NCBI RefSeq assembly: GCF_000744705.1
Contig: NZ_JQML01000001.1
Location: 2,604,001 to 2,668,000, forward strand
Length of the DNA: 64,000 nucleotides
Source of the DNA: Streptacidiphilus albus JL83
Lineage (GTDB): Bacteria; Actinomycetota; Actinomycetes; Streptomycetales; Streptomycetaceae
Direction: 5' to 3'
In this document: one piece after another, positions 43,849 to 52,575 of the stretch
Layout of the letters: each line of letters starts with the position of its first letter
Numbering within the stretch: the first letter of the stretch is position 1
Translations under genes and position numbers: made by a program
Notes under the pieces: generated by a model
What the model was told of the DNA's origin: nothing
Databases searched by the model: none
The model's input: the letters and a program-made list of their open reading frames with translations, nothing else

Positions 43849-43923
43849 ATGGACAGTACGGCGGCGGTGACGACGCCTCCCCAGGTCGTCGTCGCCCGGC
43901 GGGGCCGGGTGACGCTCGGATGA
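43849..43923 (+). CDS. possible 24-residue upstream peptide coupled to the toxin gene
   Basis: ATG at 43849 to a TGA that overlaps the toxin ATG (ATGA). The product is MDSTAAVTTPPQVVVARRGR followed by VTLG. It may be a translational-coupling leader, or the remnant of a lost N-terminal trafficking module. The ribosome binding site (GGGGGGCGGCGCG) is G-rich but poor. Low confidence that it is a functional gene. Confidence 0.3.
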   Translation: MDSTAAVTTPPQVVVARRGRVTLG

Positions 43924-44771
43924 GCGGCAAGATAGCCGAGGCCCTCGACGGCGCCTCGAAGAAGCTCGGCAAAGGCTTGGCCGAGGACTTCGCCGATGCC
44001 TACCACGGCATCCTCAAGGACACCGAGAGCAAGACCGGCCAGGTCGCCGACAATGCCGCCGAGAACGAAGCGGAGCACGCCGCCCGGTTGGCGGCGATCA
44101 ACAAGGCCCGGCAGGATCTGCACGGGCAGATCGGGGAGACTCCGGTCTACCGGCTCAACGACGACCTGTCAGTGGACCGGCTCACCCCGGACGGGGCGGT
44201 GCCGCTGACCGACGCCGAACGCGCCAAGCTTCCGCTGGGGTTGGACGGCGAGGACAAGGTCCCGATGCGTCCGACCGGGGAGGACAGTCCCTACAACAAT
44301 CCCAAGATCAAAAAGAGAGAAGCCCGTCCGCGGGTGGCGTCGACAGAGGTCCCGGCCGGTAGTACGGACCTGGCCGCAGCCACCCAGCTCGCCAGGCATG
44401 AGGCGGGCGACTACGGCACCCTTCGCGGATCGAATTTCACGAGCAAGAACTACGCAGCCGTGAGATACGGCGAGTCCGGTGATCCGGACAGCTTCATCCT
44501 GGTCGGACGCAGCAAATACCCCACCCACTCCGAACGCGTTCTAGGAATACCCTTCCTTCAAGACGGTTCGTCATCAGGCATGAGTGAGCTCTACACCGAA
44601 CGAGAACCATGCACGAACAGCGTCAACTGCAGTGCTTGGATGAGCGAGTACCTGCCCTCGCACGTCAAGGTTTCGCACAGCATCGAGTACGGCAGCACCG
44701 CTGCCTCGCGCAAGGCAGGCAACGAGGCCATGCGCAAGTACCTCGACGGGTTGGTTCCCGGTGGACGGTGA
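43920..44771 (+). CDS. putative nucleic-acid deaminase polymorphic toxin
   Basis: 283 residues. The N-terminal third is a charged helical region (MSGKIAEALDGASKKLGKGL to about residue 70). The C-terminal domain (about 150-283) carries deaminase zinc-site motifs: H203-S-E205, and TEREP-C231 with C237 (PC-x5-C), followed by VSHSIEYG. This resembles the bacterial toxin deaminases acting on nucleic acid or nucleotides (XOO_2897-like group), by pattern. Codons in the C-terminal part are less GC-biased (for example AAGATCAAAAAGAGAGAAGC), suggesting recent acquisition. No secretion signal is visible. The following SUKH-4-like gene is the likely immunity gene. Confidence 0.72.
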   Translation: MSGKIAEALDGASKKLGKGLAEDFADAYHGILKDTESKTGQVADNAAENEAEHAARLAAINKARQDLHGQIGETPVYRLNDDLSVDRLTPDGAVPLTDAERAKLPLGLDGEDKVPMRPTGEDSPYNNPKIKKREARPRVASTEVPAGSTDLAAATQLARHEAGDYGTLRGSNFTSKNYAAVRYGESGDPDSFILVGRSKYPTHSERVLGIPFLQDGSSSGMSELYTEREPCTNSVNCSAWMSEYLPSHVKVSHSIEYGSTAASRKAGNEAMRKYLDGLVPGGR

Positions 44772-44841
44772 ATCCCGCACCACCGACCGGCGGTACGGTG
44801 AGCGCAACGGATCGGACGCCGTAGTAGATAGGATTTGAGGT

Positions 44842-45423
44842 ATGCCGCAGACAGTCGACCGGGCGCTGATGGAGTCGGTCTTTCCGTCCAGCGACCTGGT
44901 TACCGTGCCGGAGAGCGCACTCGGCCCGATCTCTCACGCGCGCACCCGTGAACTCCTGCGCGACGTCGGCCTGCCCGACCAGAACACGGGGTGGTTCCAG
45001 ACCGCCACGGATCTTCCAGCGAGGATCGCCAACAAGGGCTGGGCACGCGAACGCGATCTCCTTCCTCCCCAGCAGTCCGACCCCGGTGAGTGGTTCACGA
45101 TCGGTGGAATCCCCTACGACGACATGGTGGTCGACGGGGCGAGTGGCGCCGTCTACTGCCTCCCGGGGAACAGCGAGGATCCCTACCTGCTCAACAGCAG
45201 CCTGGACTGCTTCCTCTACTTCCTCTACCGCGTCGAGGCCGAACGTCCGAACTACGACGCCGAATTCGCCGAGGAGAACGGCTACGAGGACGACGGGAGC
45301 TTCGGCGAGGGAGTGGACGAGCGGCTGATCGCCGTCATGCGGGAGACCGACCCGGTCGCCCTGGAGAATCCGGAATCGACCTGGTACACGGTCCTGGAGT
45401 ACGTAAGGACCTTCGGCGAATGA
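44842..45423 (+). CDS. SUKH-4-like immunity protein
   Basis: 193 residues. The pattern ALMESVFPSSDLVTVPESAL, RELLRDVGLPDQNTGWF, WFTIGGIPYDDMVVDGASGA, VYCLPGNSEDPYLLNSSLDC and FLYFLYRVEAERP matches the SUKH-4 (SMI1/KNR4-related) immunity family that protects against polymorphic toxins. It lies 70 bases after the deaminase toxin gene and overlaps the next gene by four bases (ATGA). A TAGGAT element at 44828-44833 could be its own -10. Confidence 0.8.
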   Translation: MPQTVDRALMESVFPSSDLVTVPESALGPISHARTRELLRDVGLPDQNTGWFQTATDLPARIANKGWARERDLLPPQQSDPGEWFTIGGIPYDDMVVDGASGAVYCLPGNSEDPYLLNSSLDCFLYFLYRVEAERPNYDAEFAEENGYEDDGSFGEGVDERLIAVMRETDPVALENPESTWYTVLEYVRTFGE

Positions 45424-46313
45424 GCGGGCCCGGCGCGATTCCGCCCGACGACGCGGTCGTGACCCGCTTCGGTGGCGAGGGCGTACGACACTTCGGCACG
45501 GATGCGGCGAGCGCAGACCCGGCTGCGCCGGAGGCCGCCGCGCTGGACCGGATCGCCGCACTGACCCTGCCGCTCCAGGTCGGGCCGTACTTCCGCACCG
45601 CCGAGGGCGAACCCGCCTCACTGCGCGGCTACGCCGTGGCAGCATCGCAGTCGTTGACCTCGGCGGACTACCTGACCTGGTCCCGCCTCGGGTCCGACAG
45701 CGCATTCGAGATCGTCGCCGGCCCCGAGGGCCGGGTCCACGCGATGCTCCTGGGCTACAGCGAGCCGCTGCGGTTCGTCAGCTCCGGCCCCGAGGAGTTC
45801 GCAGCAGCGCTGCTCGGCCTGGACGTCCTCCTGGAGGAGCTGGGCGCGACCGAGAGCCAGGAGCACGCGCAGACCGCGTTCGACCAATTCCGCCGGCAAC
45901 TGCAGGACGCCGACCCGCAGGCCTTCGCGGACCGGGAGAGCTGGTGGCCGCTGGTACTGGACGACCTGCGCGACACCGGGGGTGTCGAGAATTTCGCCGC
46001 GTTCGAGGTCGTCGACGCCACCGGCCAGAAGAAGATCTTCACCAGCCCCGGTGCGATCGCGCTCCACCCGGAAGAGCGGCTGTGGGCCTCGCTGCAGAGC
46101 GCCGGGATCGGCGCAGAGCAGGTGACGGGCATTCACACCGACCTGGCCCCCTGCTTCCTGCCGGGGCACTACTGCTCGATGTGGCTCGCCTCGGCCTTCC
46201 CGACGGCCCGGCTCACGCACAGCTTCCCCTACGGGGAGACCGCCGAGTCCCGCGCCGAGGGGATCGACCGGCTGCGCGCCGAGGCGGCCCGACCGGCCCA
46301 GGGGTCCGCGTGA
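45420..46313 (+). CDS. SUKH-4-like / deaminase-like fusion protein
   Basis: 297 residues with two parts. Residues ~1-150 resemble SUKH-4 (DDAVVTRFGGEGVRHF, LQVGPYFRTAEGEPASLRGY, SRLGSDSAFEIVAGPEGRVH, FAAALLGLDVLLEE). Residues ~190-275 show deaminase-type zinc motifs: H216-P-E218, then P244-C245-x6-C252 in DLAPCFLPGHYCSMWLASAF, then LTHSFPYG, parallel to the toxin motifs at 43.9 kb. It overlaps both neighbours (ATGA, GTGA). It may be a domesticated deaminase, a toxin with built-in immunity, or an inactive decoy. Domain calls are by pattern. Confidence 0.68.
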   Translation: MSGPGAIPPDDAVVTRFGGEGVRHFGTDAASADPAAPEAAALDRIAALTLPLQVGPYFRTAEGEPASLRGYAVAASQSLTSADYLTWSRLGSDSAFEIVAGPEGRVHAMLLGYSEPLRFVSSGPEEFAAALLGLDVLLEELGATESQEHAQTAFDQFRRQLQDADPQAFADRESWWPLVLDDLRDTGGVENFAAFEVVDATGQKKIFTSPGAIALHPEERLWASLQSAGIGAEQVTGIHTDLAPCFLPGHYCSMWLASAFPTARLTHSFPYGETAESRAEGIDRLRAEAARPAQGSA

Positions 46314-48025
46314 CGCTGCCGCCACAGCCCGCCGACTGGCCGCCACTCACCGGGGCTGCGGCCACGCTCGCCCCGGCGCTGTTGGACTGGGCCGCCCGGG
46401 ACGACCGGGCCTGCCCACGGGTCTGCCTGGTCACCGGTGGGCGCGCCACCGGCAAGAGTCACCTGCTGGCCTGGCTGGTGGCCGGCTCCGACAGTCATCC
46501 AGCCACCACCGTGCACGCGACCGTTCCGGCCAGGGGACACATCGCGCAGACCCTGTCCTGGGAGCTGGGACGGCAGCTCGGCTACGGTCCCATCGACCCC
46601 GGCCGGCTGCTGGAGCGGGTCGCTGCCGACCCCCGGCCGCTCCGGATCGTCATCCCCGACCTGCACCTGGCCGGCCGGGGCACCGATGACCCGCCGTCAG
46701 CCGCGCCCCAGCGGATCGTCGCCGAGCTGTTGGCCCCGTTGCTGGCCCTGCCCCGGGTCCGGGCTGCCGTCGAACTCGATCGGCCCGAACTGCTGCAGGC
46801 CGTCGAACCGCTGTTGCTGGCCCTGCCGGCGGACGCCCCCGCCCAGCCGCGACCTGCGCCGGAAGCAATCGAGCCGCCCGAGCCCGGCGCGCCCGGGCCG
46901 GGCTGGCGAGCAGCCACGGCCGCGACCCGCGAGGGGGCGCTCGACCTCGCCGTGGGTGCGGGCACCGCATCGCGGTTGCTCGCCGACCCCGACCACCTCG
47001 TCCACGGGTCGGCCCTCGCCATCACGGCAGCCCTCGCCGACCGCCGGATCGCCGCCCCCCGGGGGCTGCGGGCCACCTGGGCCGCCGCAGGCCCGATCCT
47101 CAGCTCCGGCGAACTCTCCGACCCCGAGCGGGCGGCCGTCCTCCACTCCGCTGCCCTGGCCACGGATCCGCGGCTCGCGGAGTACCTGCGCCCGCTCGCC
47201 GAGCAGCATGTCTGGACCGCCCAGTGGTCCAGAGCGGATCTCCGCACGACGGGACTCGCACCGGCCGAGCGCGGCTTGCTGATCATCGACGGCGCCGGGC
47301 GGCTCGGTCTGTACGAGCCCACGGACGGCACGATCATCGCCCGCATCACCGGCAATCCGCGTCAACGGCCCACCGGTCTCGCTGTCATCGGCTCCGGCCA
47401 AGCGCTCGGCGTCGACCCCGACGGCCGCATCCACCTCTTCGCCGTCCCCTCCGCAGGAACGGACGAGGCTCCCGGCGAAGGCGCTCTCCACCAGGCCCTG
47501 GGGCGTCATGCCGCCGCCGTCCTGACCGGAGCGGCCGCCCGGGTCACCGCAGTCGCCTCGGGCAACGGGTCCGTCGCCGTCGGTGACGCCGAGGGATGGT
47601 TCCGGCTCTGGCCCGCCGGCCACCCGTCCTTCGGCGCGCAGCGCCCGCACCAGGTTCCCATCACCGCGATCGCCTGCCTCGGGTGGCCCGAGGCCCGCAA
47701 CGGTCTGCGGCTGGTGTTCACCGGTGGAGCGGACGGCACGGTCCGGCTCTGGGACTCCGAGACCGGCCGGTCCATGCCTGGCGCCGTCGAACGGCGCAAC
47801 GCGCTGCCGACCGCGCTGGCCGCGGCACACACCGCGGTGGGACCAGTGCTCGCCGTCGCCTGGTCGGACCGTCGGCTGCACCTCTGGCGGCCGGCCGACG
47901 GGCGCTCGACAGCCGTGCCGTCCGTCCGGGACATCGACAGTCTCGCGCTGTCCCCGGAGGGCCTGCTCGTCTGTGGCGGCCCGCAGGGGACCGGTGCTCT
48001 CAGGATCGACCTGGCAGCTCTCTGA
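46310..48025 (+). CDS. P-loop NTPase with C-terminal WD40-like propeller
   Basis: 571 residues. Walker A is GGRATGKS (43-50); a probable Walker B is LRIVIPDLHLAGRG. A Pro-rich linker follows (about 175-200). From about residue 320 to the end there are WD/propeller-like strands, best seen in VFTGGADGTVRLWDSETGRS and AVAWSDRRLHLWRPADGRS. The layout recalls STAND-type signalling ATPases, though no clear helical sensor region is seen. The GTG overlaps the previous TGA. Its role in the cassette is unknown; regulation or delivery of the deaminase proteins is one possibility. Confidence 0.75.
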   Translation: MTLPPQPADWPPLTGAAATLAPALLDWAARDDRACPRVCLVTGGRATGKSHLLAWLVAGSDSHPATTVHATVPARGHIAQTLSWELGRQLGYGPIDPGRLLERVAADPRPLRIVIPDLHLAGRGTDDPPSAAPQRIVAELLAPLLALPRVRAAVELDRPELLQAVEPLLLALPADAPAQPRPAPEAIEPPEPGAPGPGWRAATAATREGALDLAVGAGTASRLLADPDHLVHGSALAITAALADRRIAAPRGLRATWAAAGPILSSGELSDPERAAVLHSAALATDPRLAEYLRPLAEQHVWTAQWSRADLRTTGLAPAERGLLIIDGAGRLGLYEPTDGTIIARITGNPRQRPTGLAVIGSGQALGVDPDGRIHLFAVPSAGTDEAPGEGALHQALGRHAAAVLTGAAARVTAVASGNGSVAVGDAEGWFRLWPAGHPSFGAQRPHQVPITAIACLGWPEARNGLRLVFTGGADGTVRLWDSETGRSMPGAVERRNALPTALAAAHTAVGPVLAVAWSDRRLHLWRPADGRSTAVPSVRDIDSLALSPEGLLVCGGPQGTGALRIDLAAL

Positions 48026-48049
48026 CCCGCACCGGCCCCTGCGAGGCGC

Positions 48050-49465
48050 TCAGTCGTCCGGGTGGTCCCGGCCCCGGTCGGGGTGGCGGTCGGGGTGGCG
48101 GTCGGCGGCGGGCTGCTCGTCCTCGTCGCGGTCGTCCTCGCGGTCGCGGCGGCCGCCGCGGCGGACCCGCTCCTTGGGGACCGGTTCGGCGAGCAGGGTG
48201 CCGATCCGGTTGCGGCGTCCGGCCGTGCTCTCGGCGGTGATCCGGATCGCCGCGATGGACGCGTCCTCGCCCTCCGGCACCGGGACCTCGACCCCGGAGC
48301 CGGGGATCGGCACCCGGCCGAGGGCCTTGGCCAGCAGGCCGCCGACGGTGTCCACGTCCTCGTCGTCCAGTTCGATGCCGAAGAGCTCGCCCAGCTCCTC
48401 GACCGGCAGCCGGGCGGTGATCCGGAACGCGCCGTCCGCCAGCGCCTCCACCGGCGGGGCCTCCCGGTCGTACTCGTCGGTGATCTCGCCGACGATCTCC
48501 TCCAGGATGTCCTCGATGGTGACCAGTCCCGCGGTGCCGCCGTACTCGTCGATGACCACCGCGACGTGGATCCGGTCCCGCTGCATCTCCCGCAGCAGGT
48601 CCGCCACCGGCTTGCTGTCCGGGACGTAGGTGGCCTGCCGCATCACCGCGCCGACCGACTCGGACTCGGCCGCGCGGTCCACATGGGTCCGGCGGACCAG
48701 GTCCTTGAGGTAGACGATGCCGACGACGTCGTCCTCGTTCTCGCCGACCACCGGCATCCGGGAGAAGCCGCTGCGCAATGCGAGCGTCAGCGCCTGCCGG
48801 ACGGTCTTGCCGCGCTCGATCATCACCAGGTCGGTGCGGGGCACCATGACCTCGCGGACGATGGTGTCGCCGAGCTCGAAGACCGAGTGCACCATCCGGC
48901 GCTCCTCGTCCTCGATCAGCGAGTCCTGCTCGGCCAGGTCGACCAGTGCCCGCAGCTCGGCCTCGGAGGCGAACGGCCCCTCGCGGAAGCCCTTGCCCGG
49001 GGTGAGCGCGTTGCCCAGCAGGATCAGCAGCCGCGGGATCGGGCCGAGGATCCGGTTCAGCGGCAGCAGCACCACCGAGGCGGCGGTGGCCACGTTCATC
49101 GGGTGCTGCCGGCCGATGGTGCGCGGCGAGACGCCGACCGCGACGTAGGAGACCAGCACCATGGCGCCGATCGCGACCAGCGCCGCCTGCCAGGTGACGT
49201 GGAACGAGCGGACGCAGACCACGGTCACCAGCACCGCCGCCGCCATCTCGCAGGTGACCCGGATCAGGGTCGCCAGATTGAGGAAGCGGATGGGGTCGGC
49301 GGCCAGGGCCAGCATCCGCTCGGCCCCCCGCCGACCGTTCCTGACGGCCTCCTCGGCGCGGAAGCGGGACACCCGGGAGATGCCCGCCTCCGCACAGGCC
49401 GCCAGCCACGCGAAGATCACGAGGACGACGGCCACCACGAGGAAGCCGGTACTACTGCCACTCAT
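48050..49465 (-). CDS. CNNM/CorC-family membrane protein with CBS domains
   Basis: 471 residues. The N-terminal DUF21/CNNM domain has about four helices (FLVVAVVLVIFAWLAACAEA, AALVAIGAMVLVSYVAVG). It is followed by two CBS domains (VREVMVPRTDLVMIERGK to YLKDLVRRTH, and RQATYVPDSKPVADLLREMQ with VVIDEYGGTAGLVTIEDILE) and a C-terminal CorC/HlyC domain. Related proteins act in magnesium/cobalt efflux. The tail (DRHPDRHPDRGRDHPDD) is a short repeat of unknown role. It is downstream of ybeY with a 7-base gap. Confidence 0.93.
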   Translation of the reverse strand: MSGSSTGFLVVAVVLVIFAWLAACAEAGISRVSRFRAEEAVRNGRRGAERMLALAADPIRFLNLATLIRVTCEMAAAVLVTVVCVRSFHVTWQAALVAIGAMVLVSYVAVGVSPRTIGRQHPMNVATAASVVLLPLNRILGPIPRLLILLGNALTPGKGFREGPFASEAELRALVDLAEQDSLIEDEERRMVHSVFELGDTIVREVMVPRTDLVMIERGKTVRQALTLALRSGFSRMPVVGENEDDVVGIVYLKDLVRRTHVDRAAESESVGAVMRQATYVPDSKPVADLLREMQRDRIHVAVVIDEYGGTAGLVTIEDILEEIVGEITDEYDREAPPVEALADGAFRITARLPVEELGELFGIELDDEDVDTVGGLLAKALGRVPIPGSGVEVPVPEGEDASIAAIRITAESTAGRRNRIGTLLAEPVPKERVRRGGRRDREDDRDEDEQPAADRHPDRHPDRGRDHPDD

Positions 49466-49472
49466 CTCGCAC

Positions 49473-49961
49473 TCACGTCGTCGTCGGGGCGGGGGAGGGA
49501 CCGGTCTCGCCGCGCTCGGCCCGCCAGTCGTCCAGGATGCGCTTCTGCAGCCCGAACATCTCCCGCTCCTCGTCCGGGTCCTCGTGGTCGTAGCCGAGGA
49601 CGTGGAGCACCCCGTGGACGGTGAGCAGCTGGAGCTCGGCGTCCATGGAGTGGCCGTTGGTCGCGCCCTGCTGGGTGGCGACCTCGGGGCAGAGCACGAT
49701 GTCGCCGAGCAGGCCCTGCGGCAGCTCCTCGTCCTCCTTGCCCGGACGGAGCTCGTCCATCGGGAACGACATCACGTCGGTGGGGCCCGGCAGGTCCATC
49801 CACTGGACGTGCAGCGCCTCCATCGCCTCCGCGTCGACGACGATCACGGACAGCTCGGAGAGCGGGTGGATGCGCATCCGGTCCAGGGCGAAGCGGGCGA
49901 CGTCCAGGATGGCCTGCTCGTCCACCTCCGTACCGGACTCGTTGTTGATGTCGATCGACAT
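49473..49961 (-). CDS. ybeY: rRNA maturation endoribonuclease YbeY
   Basis: 162 residues. The metal-binding signature [20 protein letters not shown] (H-x3-H-x5-H) and [17 protein letters not shown] are diagnostic. YbeY processes the 16S rRNA 3' end and takes part in ribosome quality control. It lies 14 bases after phoH and 7 bases before the CorC-type gene; the phoH-ybeY-corC order is widely conserved. Confidence 0.95.
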   Translation of the reverse strand: MSIDINNESGTEVDEQAILDVARFALDRMRIHPLSELSVIVVDAEAMEALHVQWMDLPGPTDVMSFPMDELRPGKEDEELPQGLLGDIVLCPEVATQQGATNGHSMDAELQLLTVHGVLHVLGYDHEDPDEEREMFGLQKRILDDWRAERGETGPSPAPTTT

Positions 49962-49975
49962 GGGGTGCGGGGTTC

Positions 49976-51040
49976 TCAGCTTTCGTTGCGTCGGGGTGTG
50001 CGCGGCGCGCGTGCGGCGCCGTCGTGCTGGGCCTGCTGCTTGGCGTCGTAGTGCCCGTAGGCGTCCACGATCTTGCCGACCAGCTTGTGCCGGACGACGT
50101 CCTGGCTGGTGAGCCGGGAGAAGTGGATGTCCTCCACGTCCTCCAGGATCTCCTGGACGACCTTGAGTCCGCTCTTCGTGCCGCTCGGCAGGTCGATCTG
50201 GGTGACGTCGCCGGTGACCACGATCTTGGAGTTGAAGCCGAGCCGGGTCAGGAACATCTTCATCTGCTCGGCGCTGGTGTTCTGCGCCTCGTCCAGGATG
50301 ATAAAAGCATCATTCAAGGTACGGCCCCGCATGTAGGCCAGCGGGGCGACCTCGATGGTGCCGGCCGCCATCAGGCGGGGGATCGAGTCCGGGTCGATCA
50401 TGTCGTGCAGGGCGTCGTAGAGCGGGCGCAGGTAGGGGTCGATCTTGTCGTAGAGGGTGCCGGGCAGGAAGCCCAGCCGCTCCCCCGCCTCGACCGCCGG
50501 ACGGGTCAGGATGATCCGGGTGACCTGCTTGGCCTGGAGCGCCTGCACGGCCTTGGCCATCGCCAGGTAGGTCTTGCCGGTACCGGCCGGGCCGATGCCG
50601 AAGACGATGGTGTGCCGGTCGATGGCGTCGACGTAGGTCTGCTGGTTCAGCGTCTTCGGCCGGATCGAGCGGCCCCGGTTGGACAGGATGTTCATGGTGA
50701 ACACCGACGAGGGGCTGGTGGAGCCCTCGGCGCTGCCCGGGTCCTGCTCGGCCTTGCGCAGCATCGCGATGGAACGCTCCACCGAGTCCTCCGTCAGGGG
50801 CTGGCCGGTGCGCAGCACCAGCATCATCTCGTCGAACAGTCGCTGGACCAGTCGGACCTCGGCGCGGTCGCCGGTGACGGTGACCCTGTTGCCCCGGGCG
50901 TGGATGTCGAGGTCCGGATAGGCCGTCTCGATCACCTTCAGCAGCGAGTCCCCGGTGCCGAGCACGGTCACCATCAGGAACTGCTCCGGAATGACGATCT
51001 TCGCCTGGGCAGTGCGCACATCTGGGTTCGTGGAAGTCAT
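49976..51040 (-). CDS. phoH: PhoH-like ATPase
   Basis: 354 residues. Walker [32 protein letters not shown], Walker [21 protein letters not shown] and [19 protein letters not shown] are intact. The N-terminal part ([20 protein letters not shown], then [20 protein letters not shown]) resembles a KH-type RNA-binding fold. PhoH/YbeZ proteins work with YbeY in RNA processing. It is the first gene of phoH-ybeY-corC. Confidence 0.95.
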   Translation of the reverse strand: MTSTNPDVRTAQAKIVIPEQFLMVTVLGTGDSLLKVIETAYPDLDIHARGNRVTVTGDRAEVRLVQRLFDEMMLVLRTGQPLTEDSVERSIAMLRKAEQDPGSAEGSTSPSSVFTMNILSNRGRSIRPKTLNQQTYVDAIDRHTIVFGIGPAGTGKTYLAMAKAVQALQAKQVTRIILTRPAVEAGERLGFLPGTLYDKIDPYLRPLYDALHDMIDPDSIPRLMAAGTIEVAPLAYMRGRTLNDAFIILDEAQNTSAEQMKMFLTRLGFNSKIVVTGDVTQIDLPSGTKSGLKVVQEILEDVEDIHFSRLTSQDVVRHKLVGKIVDAYGHYDAKQQAQHDGAARAPRTPRRNES

Positions 51041-51192
51041 GGGTCGGCGCTGAGGCCTGCCTCATCCCATCTCGGTAGGGTCCGCCAGCCTCTCGGGCGT
51101 GGTGCGTCCAGGGTACGACGGACGGAAGGGCCATCGGGAACGATGGTCCGCCTGTTCACGGGGGTGACGCCAGCGGTTTAAGCGACACCGCC

Positions 51193-52113
51193 TCACAGCC
51201 GGCGCGGGACCGGCACCCGCATCAGGTCCTCGGCCAGCACCAGCTCGCCGTCGAAGTGGCGCCGGGCCTCGACCAGGTGGCCGGTCAGGTCCGGGTAGCG
51301 CTGGGAGAAGTGGGTCAGCACCAGCGTCCGCACGCCGGCCTCGGCGGCGACCCGGGCGGCCTGGGCGGCGGTCAGGTGGCCGTGCTCCTCGGCCAGTCGC
51401 CGGTCGGCCTCCAGGAAGGTCGCCTCGATCACCAGCAGGTCGGCCCCGGCCGCGAGTTCGGCGACCCCGGCGCAGAGCCCGGTGTCCATCACGAAGGCCG
51501 CTCGCTGGCCCCGCCGCTCCTCGCTGACCTGCTCCAACGCCACCGTGGCCCCGTCCGGGGCGGTCACCGTGCCGCGCCGCTGGAGCTCGCCCACCAGCGG
51601 CCCGGTCAGGCCGAGCGCGGCCAGCTTCGCGGGCAGCAGCCGCCGTCCGTCCGGCTCGGTGAGCCGGTAGCCGAAGGACTCCACCGGATGGGACAGCCGG
51701 ACTGCCTCCAGCGCGAAGGGCGCGCCGGGCGCCTTCAGCTCACCCGATCCGGTGACCGGCTCCGGCAGCAGCGTCACCGTCTCGTGGAAGGCGCTGGCAT
51801 GGTGCAGCCGCTCGAAGAACTGCTGCCCGGACGCCGGGTAGTAGGCGCTGACGGCGTGCGGTACCCGGTCCAGGTTGATCCGCTGGATGATGCCGGGCAG
51901 GCCCAGGCAGTGGTCGCCGTGGAAGTGGGTGACGCAGATCCGGGTGATCGCATGGGCACTCACCCCGGCGTGCAGCAGCTGCCGCTGGGTGCCCTCGCCG
52001 GGGTCGAACAGCAGCCCCTCGCCGTCCCAGAGCAGCAGGTAGCCGTTGTGGTTGCGGTGCCGGGTCGGGACCTGACTGGCCGTCCCCAGCACCACCAGCT
52101 CGCGTGGCGACAC
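51193..52113 (-). CDS. rnz: ribonuclease Z (tRNA 3' endonuclease)
   Basis: 306 residues. Metallo-beta-lactamase fold with the zinc motif [46 protein letters not shown] (the RNase Z exosite/phosphate region), VMDTGLC and [10 protein letters not shown]. It removes 3' trailers from tRNA precursors. The start codon is GTG at 52113. It is 5 bases after the HIT gene stop, in the same direction. Confidence 0.93.
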   Translation of the reverse strand: MSPRELVVLGTASQVPTRHRNHNGYLLLWDGEGLLFDPGEGTQRQLLHAGVSAHAITRICVTHFHGDHCLGLPGIIQRINLDRVPHAVSAYYPASGQQFFERLHHASAFHETVTLLPEPVTGSGELKAPGAPFALEAVRLSHPVESFGYRLTEPDGRRLLPAKLAALGLTGPLVGELQRRGTVTAPDGATVALEQVSEERRGQRAAFVMDTGLCAGVAELAAGADLLVIEATFLEADRRLAEEHGHLTAAQAARVAAEAGVRTLVLTHFSQRYPDLTGHLVEARRHFDGELVLAEDLMRVPVPRRL

Positions 52114-52117
52114 CCGG

Positions 52118-52492
52118 TCAGATCAGCTTCTCGCGCAGGCCGTCCCCGCCGCCCAGCACGTGGACATGGGCGTGGAACACGGTCTGGCCGGCGCCGCTGC
52201 CGGTGTTGAAGATCAGCCGGTAGCCCGCGCCGCCGGCCTGGACCGCGACCTTCTCGTCCTCGGCGACCCGGCCGGCCTCGGCCAGCAGTGCCCCGGCCAG
52301 CGCCGGGTCGGCGTCGGCGAGCGAGGCGGCGTCCGGGTAGTGGGCCCGGGGGACCACCAGCACATGGGTGGGGGCCTGCGGGTTGATGTCACGGAAGGCG
52401 AGGGTCTCCCCGGTCTCCCGAACCACCGTCGCCGGAATCTCCCCGGCCACGATCCTGCAGAACAGGCAGTCCGCCTGCGGCTCTCCCGACAC
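52118..52492 (-). CDS. HIT-family (HINT-like) nucleotide hydrolase
   Basis: 124 residues. It begins with [20 protein letters not shown] and ends with the histidine triad in [22 protein letters not shown] proteins hydrolyse purine nucleoside phosphoramidates. The GTG at 52492 follows AGGAGA; the neighbouring ATG at 52500 is in another frame. It sits between the TPR gene and rnz. Confidence 0.94.
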   Translation of the reverse strand: MSGEPQADCLFCRIVAGEIPATVVRETGETLAFRDINPQAPTHVLVVPRAHYPDAASLADADPALAGALLAEAGRVAEDEKVAVQAGGAGYRLIFNTGSGAGQTVFHAHVHVLGGGDGLREKLI

Positions 52493-52575
52493 GTCGTCAT
52501 CTCCTGCTGGTTGAGGGCTTGCTCGGGCGGTAACGGCTGTCCGCCGCATCGTACCCGCGGCAGTGGTCGGCACGG

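Noticed and set aside
43920-44771. DddA-like (SCP1.201) deaminase
   Set aside because: Spacing PC-x5-C and the TEREPC context fit the XOO_2897-like group better than the CGLC motif of DddA.
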